A DNA stretch of 55,789 nucleotides from a virus, in IMG/VR virus record IMGVR_UViG_3300024259_000042, positions 1 to 55,789 of that record, one strand, 5' to 3'. Below are positions 40,419 through 46,651 of this stretch, in pieces (position 1 is the first letter of the stretch; each line of letters starts with the position of its first letter). Position numbers and translations under genes: made by a program. The notes beneath the pieces are model-generated. The model did no database searches and was not told the DNA's origin. It saw only the letters and a program-made list of their open reading frames with translations.

Positions 40419-40885
40419 TATACCATTGCTCCATTTATATCTAAATTGAGCATTTCATACATTTCTTTATTGTTCTGTTCTAACTTTAATGCTCGTATAT
40501 CTTGTTCCTTCTTCCACGCATCTATCTTTCCATCTATTATCTTTGATACTTCATTACCCTTTATTCTCCTTTCAGTTATATCTGAAGCTATAACTAGGGT
40601 TCCTTCAAATAATGAATTACCTGTAAATATAGGCATACTGGAATATTGTAACCATATTTCATTATCATCCACTTGTATCTTCGTGGTTTTATCCTCCTCA
40701 TATCCTTCTATTTCTATGGGACATTTAATGTCACCATTTTTTCTCATTTTCTTAAAAAAATCAAATGCCAAGCTATTAGCAAAAATAAGATTGTTATATC
40801 TATCCTTTACCCATACTAAATGATTAATATCATCAATAACCTTTGATATATATTCACATCTTTCAAGTCCTTTTAATAGAGGCAT
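40418..40885 (-). CDS. PAS-domain sensor-like protein
   Basis: 155 residues. The PAS fold is evident: VIDDINHLVWVKDRYNNLIFANSLAFDFF (~16-44), a loop, IWLQYSSMPIFTGNSLFEGTLVIASDITERR (~77-108; the DITERR end is the usual PAS-to-helix junction). A C-terminal helix (EVSKIIDGKIDAWKKEQDIRALKLEQ) would be the signalling helix, but no histidine-kinase domain follows. It may bind a small ligand or host partner. Coupled to the response regulator gene. Confidence 0.85.
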   Translation of the reverse strand: MPLLKGLERCEYISKVIDDINHLVWVKDRYNNLIFANSLAFDFFKKMRKNGDIKCPIEIEGYEEDKTTKIQVDDNEIWLQYSSMPIFTGNSLFEGTLVIASDITERRIKGNEVSKIIDGKIDAWKKEQDIRALKLEQNNKEMYEMLNLDINGAMV

Positions 40886-41557
40886 TTATTTAATCTCCTT
40901 TAGTTTTCCTGATGGTAGTACCAATAATCCATAGAAGGATATAATAGGTAATTGCTCATCATCTTGTATATTATGTTTATCTTTCACCCTGTCTAAAATT
41001 GTTTGAGGTATTGTATGCTTAATGGTAAGAAATTCTTTAATATTTGCTAAATGATCATCTATAAGTCTAACCCTTCTATAATCACCAGATTTCAAATACT
41101 TTAAGATTATTTTTTTCTTTTTTTGTGCTGTTGAGCCATCCTTTACATTTCCTGCTCTTTCAACATACATATTATCAATAGGTATATTATGGTCTCTGAA
41201 TGTATTTAGAAATTCTTTCTTATTATCGAAGTCAGTCCTAGCGGTTAAAATCATTATTTTTGATTCTCTTTTATCTATATTCTTAATCATTCGTTTTATT
41301 CTATTAACTGTTTGAGGTATTGGTATGGCTGTTTTTCTAAAGATTTCAGCACTTCTAAATTCACCAAAATTGAATTTTTCACCAGGTTCCAATTTATATG
41401 AATTAAATTCTTGGTTGGTTAACTTTTTAGTAATCTTATTATCCTTCAGAACATATATTTTTGAAAAGGTTTTAAATATAGTTTCATCCAAGTCAATGAA
41501 TGTTATACCTTTCCCATAATCAGATGATAATTCGTTTAAAAAATTCTGCAATCTCAT
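40886..41557 (-). CDS. HAD-family phosphatase with capsid-targeting-type leader
   Basis: 223 residues, leader MRLQNFLNE|L. HAD motifs: TFIDLDETIF (~20-29, nucleophile Asp and general acid), MILTARTDF (~102-110, Thr), a Lys-rich segment (KKKKIILKYL, ~145) and RVRLIDDHLANI (~161-172, DD metal ligands). Similar small HAD proteins occur in T4-like phages. It could act on polynucleotide ends or nucleotides as T4 Pnkp's phosphatase half does; substrate unknown. First gene left of the divergent late promoters. Confidence 0.8.
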   Translation of the reverse strand: MRLQNFLNELSSDYGKGITFIDLDETIFKTFSKIYVLKDNKITKKLTNQEFNSYKLEPGEKFNFGEFRSAEIFRKTAIPIPQTVNRIKRMIKNIDKRESKIMILTARTDFDNKKEFLNTFRDHNIPIDNMYVERAGNVKDGSTAQKKKKIILKYLKSGDYRRVRLIDDHLANIKEFLTIKHTIPQTILDRVKDKHNIQDDEQLPIISFYGLLVLPSGKLKEIK

Positions 41558-41591
41558 ATACTAAACTCCTTTAAATAATTTTCCTCAATAG

Positions 41592-41599
41592 TATTTATA
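41592..41599 (-). promoter_or_regulatory. T4-type late promoter, leftward
   Basis: TATAAATA on the minus strand, 35 bases before the HAD gene start. With the rightward boxes at 41616-41635 it forms the divergent late control point between the minus-strand block (41557 down to 25476) and the plus-strand block to the right. Confidence 0.75.
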
Positions 41600-41615
41600 T
41601 TTATTTGTCTAAATA

Positions 41616-41635
41616 TATAAATAGATATATAAATA
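41616..41635 (+). promoter_or_regulatory. Tandem T4-type late promoters, rightward
   Basis: Two TATAAATA boxes, 41616-41623 and 41628-41635, in tandem before GGAGGG and ATG 41651. The first leaves normal spacing for a transcript carrying the ribosome site; the second would start almost at it. Matches the box used by T4 gp55 with gp45/gp33. Confidence 0.75.
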
Positions 41636-41650
41636 TAGTTGGAGGGAACT

Positions 41651-42190
41651 ATGACAAGATTAAAACAATATATGGTTGATGAATCTGCCGCATCTGGTGG
41701 TGTTCAAAAATACTTCAAAAAGTTAGTTAAAATGAAACCAGGTAAAGCTGAAAAACTTATGAAAAAAAGTTGGAGTGATTTGAGTACCATATTGAAATCA
41801 AGACTATTAGAAGATGATGCGGTAAAGATTATAAATAAACATCTTGGTACAAAGTTTAGACGTTTAATAGAAATTGATAAAGCTGCCATAGCATCACTTC
41901 CCTCTGTTAGAATGAATGAAGATTTAAAACATTATTGGGATTTTATTAAAGGTGAAGCATTTCCAGCTTTATCATTTTATCCCGCATTGACTGCTTGGAT
42001 GGAACTTGATAAATTAATAAGTTCTACTGGTGATTTCGATGGTACAAAATTTGGAGTATATGCTCTATTTTGGGTGATATTATTAAGTAGTAAGTTTTTA
42101 AATTTATGGAAAAAATGGAAAAAGAATAATCCTAAAGAATTTGAAAAGGAAGGTTCACGAAGAAATCCATTTGCTGTAGGTAAGAAATAA
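41651..42190 (+). CDS. Virion-targeted helical protein with leader
   Basis: 179 residues from ATG 41651 after GGAGGG (a TTG at 41639 is also in frame). Leader MTRLKQYMVDE|S (V-D-E, Glu11). Helical basic body (KYFKKLVKMKPGKAEKLMKKSW), then a hydrophobic segment GVYALFWVILLSSKFL (~148-163), then a basic tail KKWKKNNPKEFEKEGSRRN. One possible membrane helix near the C terminus could insert in the host envelope after injection. Family unknown. Confidence 0.65.
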   Translation: MTRLKQYMVDESAASGGVQKYFKKLVKMKPGKAEKLMKKSWSDLSTILKSRLLEDDAVKIINKHLGTKFRRLIEIDKAAIASLPSVRMNEDLKHYWDFIKGEAFPALSFYPALTAWMELDKLISSTGDFDGTKFGVYALFWVILLSSKFLNLWKKWKKNNPKEFEKEGSRRNPFAVGKK

Positions 42191-42387
42191 TGGACCTATT
42201 AGAACATTTAGATAAATATATTAAGCATTCAGATATAGTAGACACTGTTAATACTATAGGTATAATGGATATGAATGAAATTGTCGAATATATTGCCAAT
42301 GGTGGTGATAAGGATTTGATATTATCCAATGTGGATATAGATAAAAGAAAGGAAATTGAGGAATTGATAGAAGGAGGAATTTTATAA
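42190..42387 (+). CDS. Small acidic protein, 65 aa
   Basis: MDLLEHLDKYIKHSDIVDTV resembles the second leader type in its LDKYI but lacks a clear cut-site Glu. Acidic helices (DKDLILSNVDIDKRKEIEELIEGG). TAATG overlap upstream and a good GGAGG for the next gene in its last codons. Unrecognised. Confidence 0.55.
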   Translation: MDLLEHLDKYIKHSDIVDTVNTIGIMDMNEIVEYIANGGDKDLILSNVDIDKRKEIEELIEGGIL

Positions 42388-42602
42388 TGGCTGGTGAAAT
42401 ATTACAACAATTATCAACATTATTTGGTGGAGCTACAGATGATGGTATGTTCGGCACCAAACCAGTATTTGAAGAAGCGATGTTCGATAAGATGTTTCAT
42501 TTCATTGTATCTTTGAATCCTGAACAACTTTCAGAAGAACAAAAAGAAAATATCTTTAATATGCTTGAAGAAATAGAAATCGAATATGATGATATAGATT
42601 AA
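42387..42602 (+). CDS. Small acidic protein, 71 aa
   Basis: MAGEILQQLSTLFGGATDDG then helical acid-rich (LNPEQLSEEQKENIFNMLEEIEIEYDDID). TAATG overlap with the preceding gene and two bases before the gp4-like gene, so probably a head-assembly co-factor by context. Unrecognised. Confidence 0.55.
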   Translation: MAGEILQQLSTLFGGATDDGMFGTKPVFEEAMFDKMFHFIVSLNPEQLSEEQKENIFNMLEEIEIEYDDID

Positions 42603-42604
42603 TT

Positions 42605-43057
42605 ATGCATAATATAAAAGATGTAAGAGGTAAACAACAATATATACCTCGTGATCCTGTTAAGTATGTAGGTAAATACCCTATTATAATTAGAAGTTCC
42701 TATGAAAGGAAGTTCTTCCAATGGTGTGATGCTAATCCTAAGGTATTAGAATGGAGTTCTGAATCTATAGTTATACAATACTTTGACCCTGTTAAGAATA
42801 AAAGGAGAAGATATTATCCTGATGTATATATGCTGGTGAAGGGTAGAGAGAAAAACCAACAATTCGTAATTGAAATAAAACCATTTAAAGAGACCCATCC
42901 ACCTATAAATAGAGGAAAGAAAAAGAAGAAAACTCTATTATATGAAGAAAGAACATTTGCAACTAATAATGCTAAATGGAAGGCAGCTATCAACTGGTGC
43001 AGCAAAATGGGAATGGTATTTAAGATTATTACTGAAAGGGAATTGTTTGGGAAATAA
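42605..43057 (+). CDS. gp4-like head completion protein
   Basis: 150 residues, the same length as T4 gp4 (also called gp50/65). VKYVGKYPIIIRSSYERKFFQWCDANPKVLEWSSESIVIQYFDPVKNKRRRYYPDVYMLV (~17-77) follows the T4 pattern PxKYxGDPxxIxYRSxxERKFMxWCD...W.SE...IPY.SPVD...HRYF.D. The YYPDVY...FVIEIKPFKE part has the PD...ExK layout of a nuclease fold. In T4 it finishes full heads before tail joining. Good evidence that this block is late head-assembly. Confidence 0.85.
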   Translation: MHNIKDVRGKQQYIPRDPVKYVGKYPIIIRSSYERKFFQWCDANPKVLEWSSESIVIQYFDPVKNKRRRYYPDVYMLVKGREKNQQFVIEIKPFKETHPPINRGKKKKKTLLYEERTFATNNAKWKAAINWCSKMGMVFKIITERELFGK

Positions 43058-43068
43058 AGGATTGTTAT

Positions 43069-43602
43069 ATGAAATTTAATGAGTGGATGGAATGTGAATT
43101 AATATTTGAAATTACTATAAATATTAATGATCCTAATATTAAGAAATTGAAAAGAGGTCTATGGGAGATTAGGTTTAAAGGTGATATATACCATTTCATT
43201 GTAGATCCTTTAAGATTACTTGATGGTACTGGAGGATTTAAAATTGAATGGGGTTTACTTAAAGATAATGGTGAATTAAGTACAGATATTGTAGGCGGTA
43301 CAAAAAATATGGTAGGCCTTTTTAGTAAAATAGGTTCTTGTATGGCTTTATTTATAAGGTATGAAAAACCTAAAGCATTTGTAATGTATGCCCATAGAAA
43401 ATTAGCTAGAATATATGATACTATGTGGGGTAAGTATAACAAGACAGATGTTTTTGGTGGATATTTTCTTAGAGATAGGAAAAAGTATAAAAAACCTAAT
43501 GGTGAAGATATGTATGCCTATCATTATTATAAAAAAATTGATGATTATATGAATGAAAGTCAATGGATTGAAGTGTTAAAATTATTTGGTAGTGGAAAAT
43601 GA
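43069..43602 (+). CDS. Diverged family B protein
   Basis: 177 residues. Shares the family B plan (GLWEIRFKGDIYHF, KNMVGLFSKIGSCMALFIRYEKPKAFVMYAHRKLARIYDTMW), with AHRKLARIYD in place of AKEPSRxKLYDR. The start MKFNEWMECE|L is only a weak leader match. Extra C-terminal segment DRKKYKKPNGEDMYAYHYYKK. Overlaps the next gene by 4 bases. Function unknown. Confidence 0.55.
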   Translation: MKFNEWMECELIFEITININDPNIKKLKRGLWEIRFKGDIYHFIVDPLRLLDGTGGFKIEWGLLKDNGELSTDIVGGTKNMVGLFSKIGSCMALFIRYEKPKAFVMYAHRKLARIYDTMWGKYNKTDVFGGYFLRDRKKYKKPNGEDMYAYHYYKKIDDYMNESQWIEVLKLFGSGK

Positions 43603-44063
43603 TTGATTTATTAATAGAAAAATATCTAGGTAGAGCAGAAACAGGTATGGGTTGGAAAGAAAGTCCTGGTGGTGAAGTGTTTGTTAATCCATCTAATTCT
43701 GAACTCAATGATGCTGGTGGTTCTGATAAGATAGTAAGATTTATTGCTGATAGTAAAGCAAAAAAACTATATGTATGGTATTATAAGGGCGGATATCATC
43801 AAGATGTAGATGAAGAATTTGCAGGTAGTACAGAATCAGGTTTAGATGATTTTGATGCTCTATGGGGTGTTGCTAAAAAAGAAAAGGGAAAATGGTATTT
43901 TTTTGTAAGTGATTCACAAGGTTTTCCTACAGGTTCCATACATTCTGACAATATAAAAAAATGGACTGATAAATATAAATGGTTACAATCCAATTTTAAT
44001 GTTACAAGATGGTTTACAGATAGTGATTGGAGAAAGGAAATGAAAAGAGGTAAATGGGTATAA
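43599..44063 (+). CDS. Family A paralogue with second-type leader
   Basis: 154 residues. The start MIDLLIEKYLGRAE resembles the IDKYL leader (possible cut after Glu14, but the preceding residue pattern R-A-E is poor). Family A core: EVFVNPSNSELNDA, IVRFIADSKAKKLYVWYYK, YHQDVDEEF, LWGVAKKEKGKWYFFVSD, ending KYKWLQSNFNVTRWFTDSDW. The stop codon overlaps a late box and is followed by the RNA-like element and a homing endonuclease. Function unknown. Confidence 0.65.
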   Translation: MIDLLIEKYLGRAETGMGWKESPGGEVFVNPSNSELNDAGGSDKIVRFIADSKAKKLYVWYYKGGYHQDVDEEFAGSTESGLDDFDALWGVAKKEKGKWYFFVSDSQGFPTGSIHSDNIKKWTDKYKWLQSNFNVTRWFTDSDWRKEMKRGKWV

Positions 44064-44066
44064 ATA
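44059..44066 (+). promoter_or_regulatory. T4-type late promoter
   Basis: TATAAATA overlapping the stop codon of the family A gene, 3 bases before the conserved RNA-like element. Its predicted start would fall inside that element, so the endonuclease could be made from a late transcript beginning with part of the element. Confidence 0.55.
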
Positions 44067-44068
44067 AA

Positions 44069-44125
44069 TAGGAGGACAGGGGGTTGCTCCCTTGGTGGGA
44101 TACTTTATCTATTCTACCTTACTCC
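44069..44125 (+). ncRNA. Conserved putative structured RNA before GIY-YIG gene
   Basis: Second copy of the element at 5627-5685, 57 bases. Identical outer blocks TAGGAGGACAGGG and CCTTACTCC; shared inner CCTTGGT and GGAT-x-C. Here the inner hairpin is TCCC-TTGGT-GGGA, while the first copy pairs ATC-ACC with GGT-x-GAT, so the stem changes but stays paired. GGAG pairs with CTCC at the base. Confidence 0.55.
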
Positions 44126-44153
44126 AAATAAATCTTGATAAAGGAGATTAATT

Positions 44154-44969
44154 ATGATAATATATAAAGCTACAAATAAAATTAATGGTAAATGTTATAT
44201 AGGTAAAACTACAAAAAATTTGAAAACTAGAAAAAAGCAACATATCCAAGATTCAAAAAAGAGTAAATATTATTTTCACAGAGCCATAAATAAATACGGT
44301 TCTGATAATTTTCAATGGGAAATAATAGAAAAATGTAAAAATGAGAGTAAATTATCAGAAAGGGAGGAATTTTGGATAGAAAAGAATGGTGATTATAATA
44401 TCATAAAAACATCAAGAGGTCCAGGATGCAATGGATATAAAAATAATCCGAGAATAGATGAAATTAAAGAAACTATAAGTAAAGGTGTATTAAAAGCTTT
44501 AGAAGATGATCCTTCTATAAGACAAAGAATAAGTGAAGGTAGAAAAAAAGCTATGTTGGAACCTGGTGTAAGAGAAAGATATAAAAAAGCGGCTAAAAAA
44601 AGATGTAATACAAAAGAATGGAAAGAAAAACAATCTATAATAGCTAAAAAACAAATGACGGATGAGAAAAAGAAGCTAATGTTAAATGGCCTTAAAAAGA
44701 AATATGCCGATAAACAATTTTTGGATTATTTGGATAAAAAACAGAGAGAACCTGGCGGAGCATATAGTAAGGAAGTAATCAGAAAGAGATCAAATAGTAA
44801 AGCTGAAGATTGGTTTATATGGAATGATAAAGGTGAGGAATATACAATAAAAAATCTGAGTAATTTTTGTAAAGAACATAATCTTTCAAATTCATCTATG
44901 AGTATGATTGCATCAGGAAAAAGAAATGTTCACAAAGGATGGAAATGTAGGAAATTGAATGGCTATTAG
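44154..44969 (+). CDS. GIY-YIG homing endonuclease
   Basis: 271 residues. N-terminal nuclease: MIIYKATNKINGKCYIGKTT (GIY-YIG), TRKKQHIQDS (Arg), SEREEFWIEKNGDYNI (catalytic Glu region). Then NUMOD3-like basic helices (RQRISEGRKKAMLEPGVRERYKKAA, KKQMTDEKKKLMLNGLKKKY) and a C-terminal NUMOD1-type helix-turn-helix (IKNLSNFCKEHNLSNSSMSMIASGKRNVHKGW). AAAGGAG ribosome site. Inserted between a family A gene and the gene at 44959, which it overlaps by 11 bases. Not close to the GIY-YIG protein at 12830. Confidence 0.93.
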   Translation: MIIYKATNKINGKCYIGKTTKNLKTRKKQHIQDSKKSKYYFHRAINKYGSDNFQWEIIEKCKNESKLSEREEFWIEKNGDYNIIKTSRGPGCNGYKNNPRIDEIKETISKGVLKALEDDPSIRQRISEGRKKAMLEPGVRERYKKAAKKRCNTKEWKEKQSIIAKKQMTDEKKKLMLNGLKKKYADKQFLDYLDKKQREPGGAYSKEVIRKRSNSKAEDWFIWNDKGEEYTIKNLSNFCKEHNLSNSSMSMIASGKRNVHKGWKCRKLNGY

Positions 44970-45471
44970 ACGAATCTATAGGAAGAAATTCCATGGTGTA
45001 ATGTTGAAGAGTGGCTATATCTATACCTTTAAATATCAAGCCTGGGCTAACGATCCTACCCCAGTTATAATTTTTATGTATAGCCTAGAAGGTAATCATC
45101 CTAACACAGGCCACCAGTTTCGTTTCCTACAAGCAATCAATTTTACCTATATTCCTAAATCAATGAGAAGGACATTTGCTAATGAATGGGCTAGAGTATT
45201 TGAAGCAACTAATGGTAATGTTAGATTTACTTGGGATATAGTTAAAAGAAGATATCCCTATCTGAAACATGCTGTAAGACGATACTTCATTAAGCCTAAC
45301 TATTATATAAGTAAATTACAAGAGATTCCATTTGAAGATATGGAGAAGGTAATAGTATCAACGTGGAGTAAAGATTTTAGTAAGAAAGTTAAGGTATCCT
45401 TATTACAAAAATTCCGTTCAGCTATGAGGGGTAGAAAAGAAATAAAAAGAAAAGCAAGAAGATGGATATAA
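44959..45471 (+). CDS. Conserved T4-like virion-type protein, unknown
   Basis: 170 residues, basic. The pattern KSGYIYTFKYQAW, PVIIFMYS, HQFRFLQAINFTYIPKSMRRTF, YFIKPNYYISKLQEIPFEDMEKVIV resembles a family in T4-like cyanophages (LxPGxIYTFxY...DxxPLVI...GxNLHYLPxRxR...) that lies among baseplate and head genes. I recognise the pattern but not its assigned role. Late promoter overlaps its stop codon. Confidence 0.55.
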   Translation: MAIRRIYRKKFHGVMLKSGYIYTFKYQAWANDPTPVIIFMYSLEGNHPNTGHQFRFLQAINFTYIPKSMRRTFANEWARVFEATNGNVRFTWDIVKRRYPYLKHAVRRYFIKPNYYISKLQEIPFEDMEKVIVSTWSKDFSKKVKVSLLQKFRSAMRGRKEIKRKARRWI

Positions 45472-45474
45472 ATA
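45467..45474 (+). promoter_or_regulatory. T4-type late promoter 1 before 45532
   Basis: TATAAATA over the stop codon of the upstream gene. A second copy lies at 45499-45506; both are inside a near-repeat of GATGGATATAAATA-type sequence, so the promoter region appears duplicated. Confidence 0.7.
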
Positions 45475-45498
45475 GAGGAAGGAGATAACAATTATGGA

Positions 45499-45506
45499 TA
45501 TAAATA
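45499..45506 (+). promoter_or_regulatory. T4-type late promoter 2 before 45532
   Basis: TATAAATA, 26 bases before ATG 45532 with GAAGGAG in between, an ideal late layout. The ATG at 45494 in the repeat starts only a 23-codon frame that I treat as non-coding. Confidence 0.75.
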
Positions 45507-45531
45507 ATAAAACAGAAGGAGAAAAACCCAA

Positions 45532-45984
45532 ATGCCTACATATACAAATAGTTCCGCAGGTTTAGTTCAATTCGGTGATGTAACTTTTGGTGGTAATGAA
45601 GTTAAAGGATTATATAGTTACCTAGACCTTAGCAAAGAAACATCAGGATACATTAGTTTAACAAGTGCTACACCATATTTTAACCCAGCTAATTGGACCC
45701 ATTCACCTACTTCAGCAGAAGCTAGTATTACATTAGTGAGTTGGCAAGAAACTGAAGGTGTGGAAATATATAACACAAGTGCTAATCTTATCACTGTATT
45801 TTTAACTGAAACTGCTAATACACCAGGTATTGTTGTACCTGCTAATTCAGTAAGATATATATGGGGATTCAAAGGTGGAGTAAAAACAATTGCATTTACA
45901 TATAGTGGTGCGGTGAATGCTGGTGAGATGTATGTTACTGAATTAAGAAATAGGGATAATCTTAGTTTAAAAATGGTGAGTTAA
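45532..45984 (+). CDS. Virion structural protein, 150 aa
   Basis: MPTYTNSSAGLVQFGDVTFGGNEVKGLYSYLDL, then beta-rich (SITLVSWQETEGVEIYNTSANLITVFLTE, IVVPANSVRYIWGFKGGVKTIAFTYSG). Resembles a small virion beta-sandwich or neck protein. Driven by two late promoters. No precise family. Confidence 0.6.
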   Translation: MPTYTNSSAGLVQFGDVTFGGNEVKGLYSYLDLSKETSGYISLTSATPYFNPANWTHSPTSAEASITLVSWQETEGVEIYNTSANLITVFLTETANTPGIVVPANSVRYIWGFKGGVKTIAFTYSGAVNAGEMYVTELRNRDNLSLKMVS

Positions 45985-45985
45985 A

Positions 45986-46207
45986 ATGGCTAATGTTTTC
46001 CTCCAATTTCTTGAGGAAGATAACGGTAATCTAAGTGCTATGAGGTTACTTGTTTCATTGATACTAGTGGTTGTTTTATTTAATTGGACCTATATAACTA
46101 TATTGACGGGTAACTTTGTGGGTTTAAATGTTGCTGATATAATGTTAATACTGGGTCCTTTACTTGCTAAATCATATCAAAAAGGAAAAGAAGAGAATGT
46201 TGGATAA
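45986..46207 (+). CDS. Holin-like small membrane protein
   Basis: 73 residues with two membrane helices: MRLLVSLILVVVLFNWTYITIL (~19-40) and VADIMLILGPLLAKSY (~51-66), and a charged C-terminal tail (QKGKEENVG). This SAMRL...NW...GxxxAKxxQKxxE layout is common in small phage proteins annotated as holins. Late promoter upstream and the next gene overlapping by 11 bases. A holin role would pair it with the GH108 lysozyme, though the two are 45 kb apart. Confidence 0.6.
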   Translation: MANVFLQFLEEDNGNLSAMRLLVSLILVVVLFNWTYITILTGNFVGLNVADIMLILGPLLAKSYQKGKEENVG

Positions 46208-46508
46208 TACTACACAAACACTGACACAAGGTGAATATAGAGCAATTACCATAACTGTATTAGATCAGGACAATACTGCGGTTATACCTACTAGTGCTTC
46301 CACATTTAAGGTTACTGATGCTAATGGCGTTGAGGTATTAACTGAAGCTAATGCAACTGTAAGTAGTAATGATATGACTGGTGTAATTACAACTGCTGTG
46401 ACTGGAACGGTGGGTAAATACTATTTGATATGGAAGATATATGATAGTGATGGTTATATTTATTATCATAAGACTTTGCTACAGGTTGTAAGTTTATTAG
46501 CAACATAA
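46197..46508 (+). CDS. Ig-like virion domain protein (BppU-N-like)
   Basis: 103 residues from ATG 46197 (the frame is open further upstream inside the holin-like gene). TLTQGEYRAITITVLDQDNTAVIPTSASTFKV, TGTVGKYYLIWKIYDSDGYIYYHKTLLQV form one Ig-like beta sandwich as in baseplate-upper-protein N-terminal domains, and similar to residues 1-105 of the protein at 31003-32199. Probably a baseplate or fibre attachment piece. Confidence 0.6.
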   Translation: MLDNTTQTLTQGEYRAITITVLDQDNTAVIPTSASTFKVTDANGVEVLTEANATVSSNDMTGVITTAVTGTVGKYYLIWKIYDSDGYIYYHKTLLQVVSLLAT

Positions 46509-46511
46509 AAA

Positions 46512-46529
46512 TATAAATAGGTATAAATA
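46512..46529 (+). promoter_or_regulatory. Tandem T4-type late promoters
   Basis: TATAAATA at 46512-46519 and again at 46522-46529, ten bases apart, before the duplicated peptide ORF and the first long fibre gene. Two boxes close together are also found at 41616 and 45467, so doubling seems a habit of strong late units here. Confidence 0.75.
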
Positions 46530-46534
46530 GATAT

Positions 46535-46651
46535 ATGAAAAAACTAAATATATATATTAGCTCAAGGAGATTAAGACCTTATAACAATAGTAAGAAACTG
46601 AATGTATATATTAGCTCAAGAAGGTTGAGACCTTATACAGAGAGGGGATAA
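46535..46651 (+). CDS. 38-aa peptide with tandem 15-residue duplication
   Basis: The product holds two copies of KKLN(I/V)YISSRRLRPY separated by NNS and followed by TERG. Comparing the two coding copies, the six base differences give five synonymous changes and one Ile/Val change, a sign of selection on the peptide. It abuts the fibre gene (TAA-ATG with no gap) and follows late promoters. No strong ribosome site is visible (only AGG in the promoter region), so translation is uncertain. Basic, possibly nucleic-acid-binding, or a fibre-linked peptide. Confidence 0.55.
   Translation: MKKLNIYISSRRLRPYNNSKKLNVYISSRRLRPYTERG

Noticed and set aside
42190-42387. LDKYI start as a capsid-targeting leader.
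   Set aside because: The cut-site Glu is missing; only the LDKYI resemblance remains.
45494-45565. ATG followed by a 23-codon frame overlapping the 45532 gene start.
   Set aside because: It covers the second late promoter and a ribosome site, and enters the real gene in another frame; no sign of coding selection.
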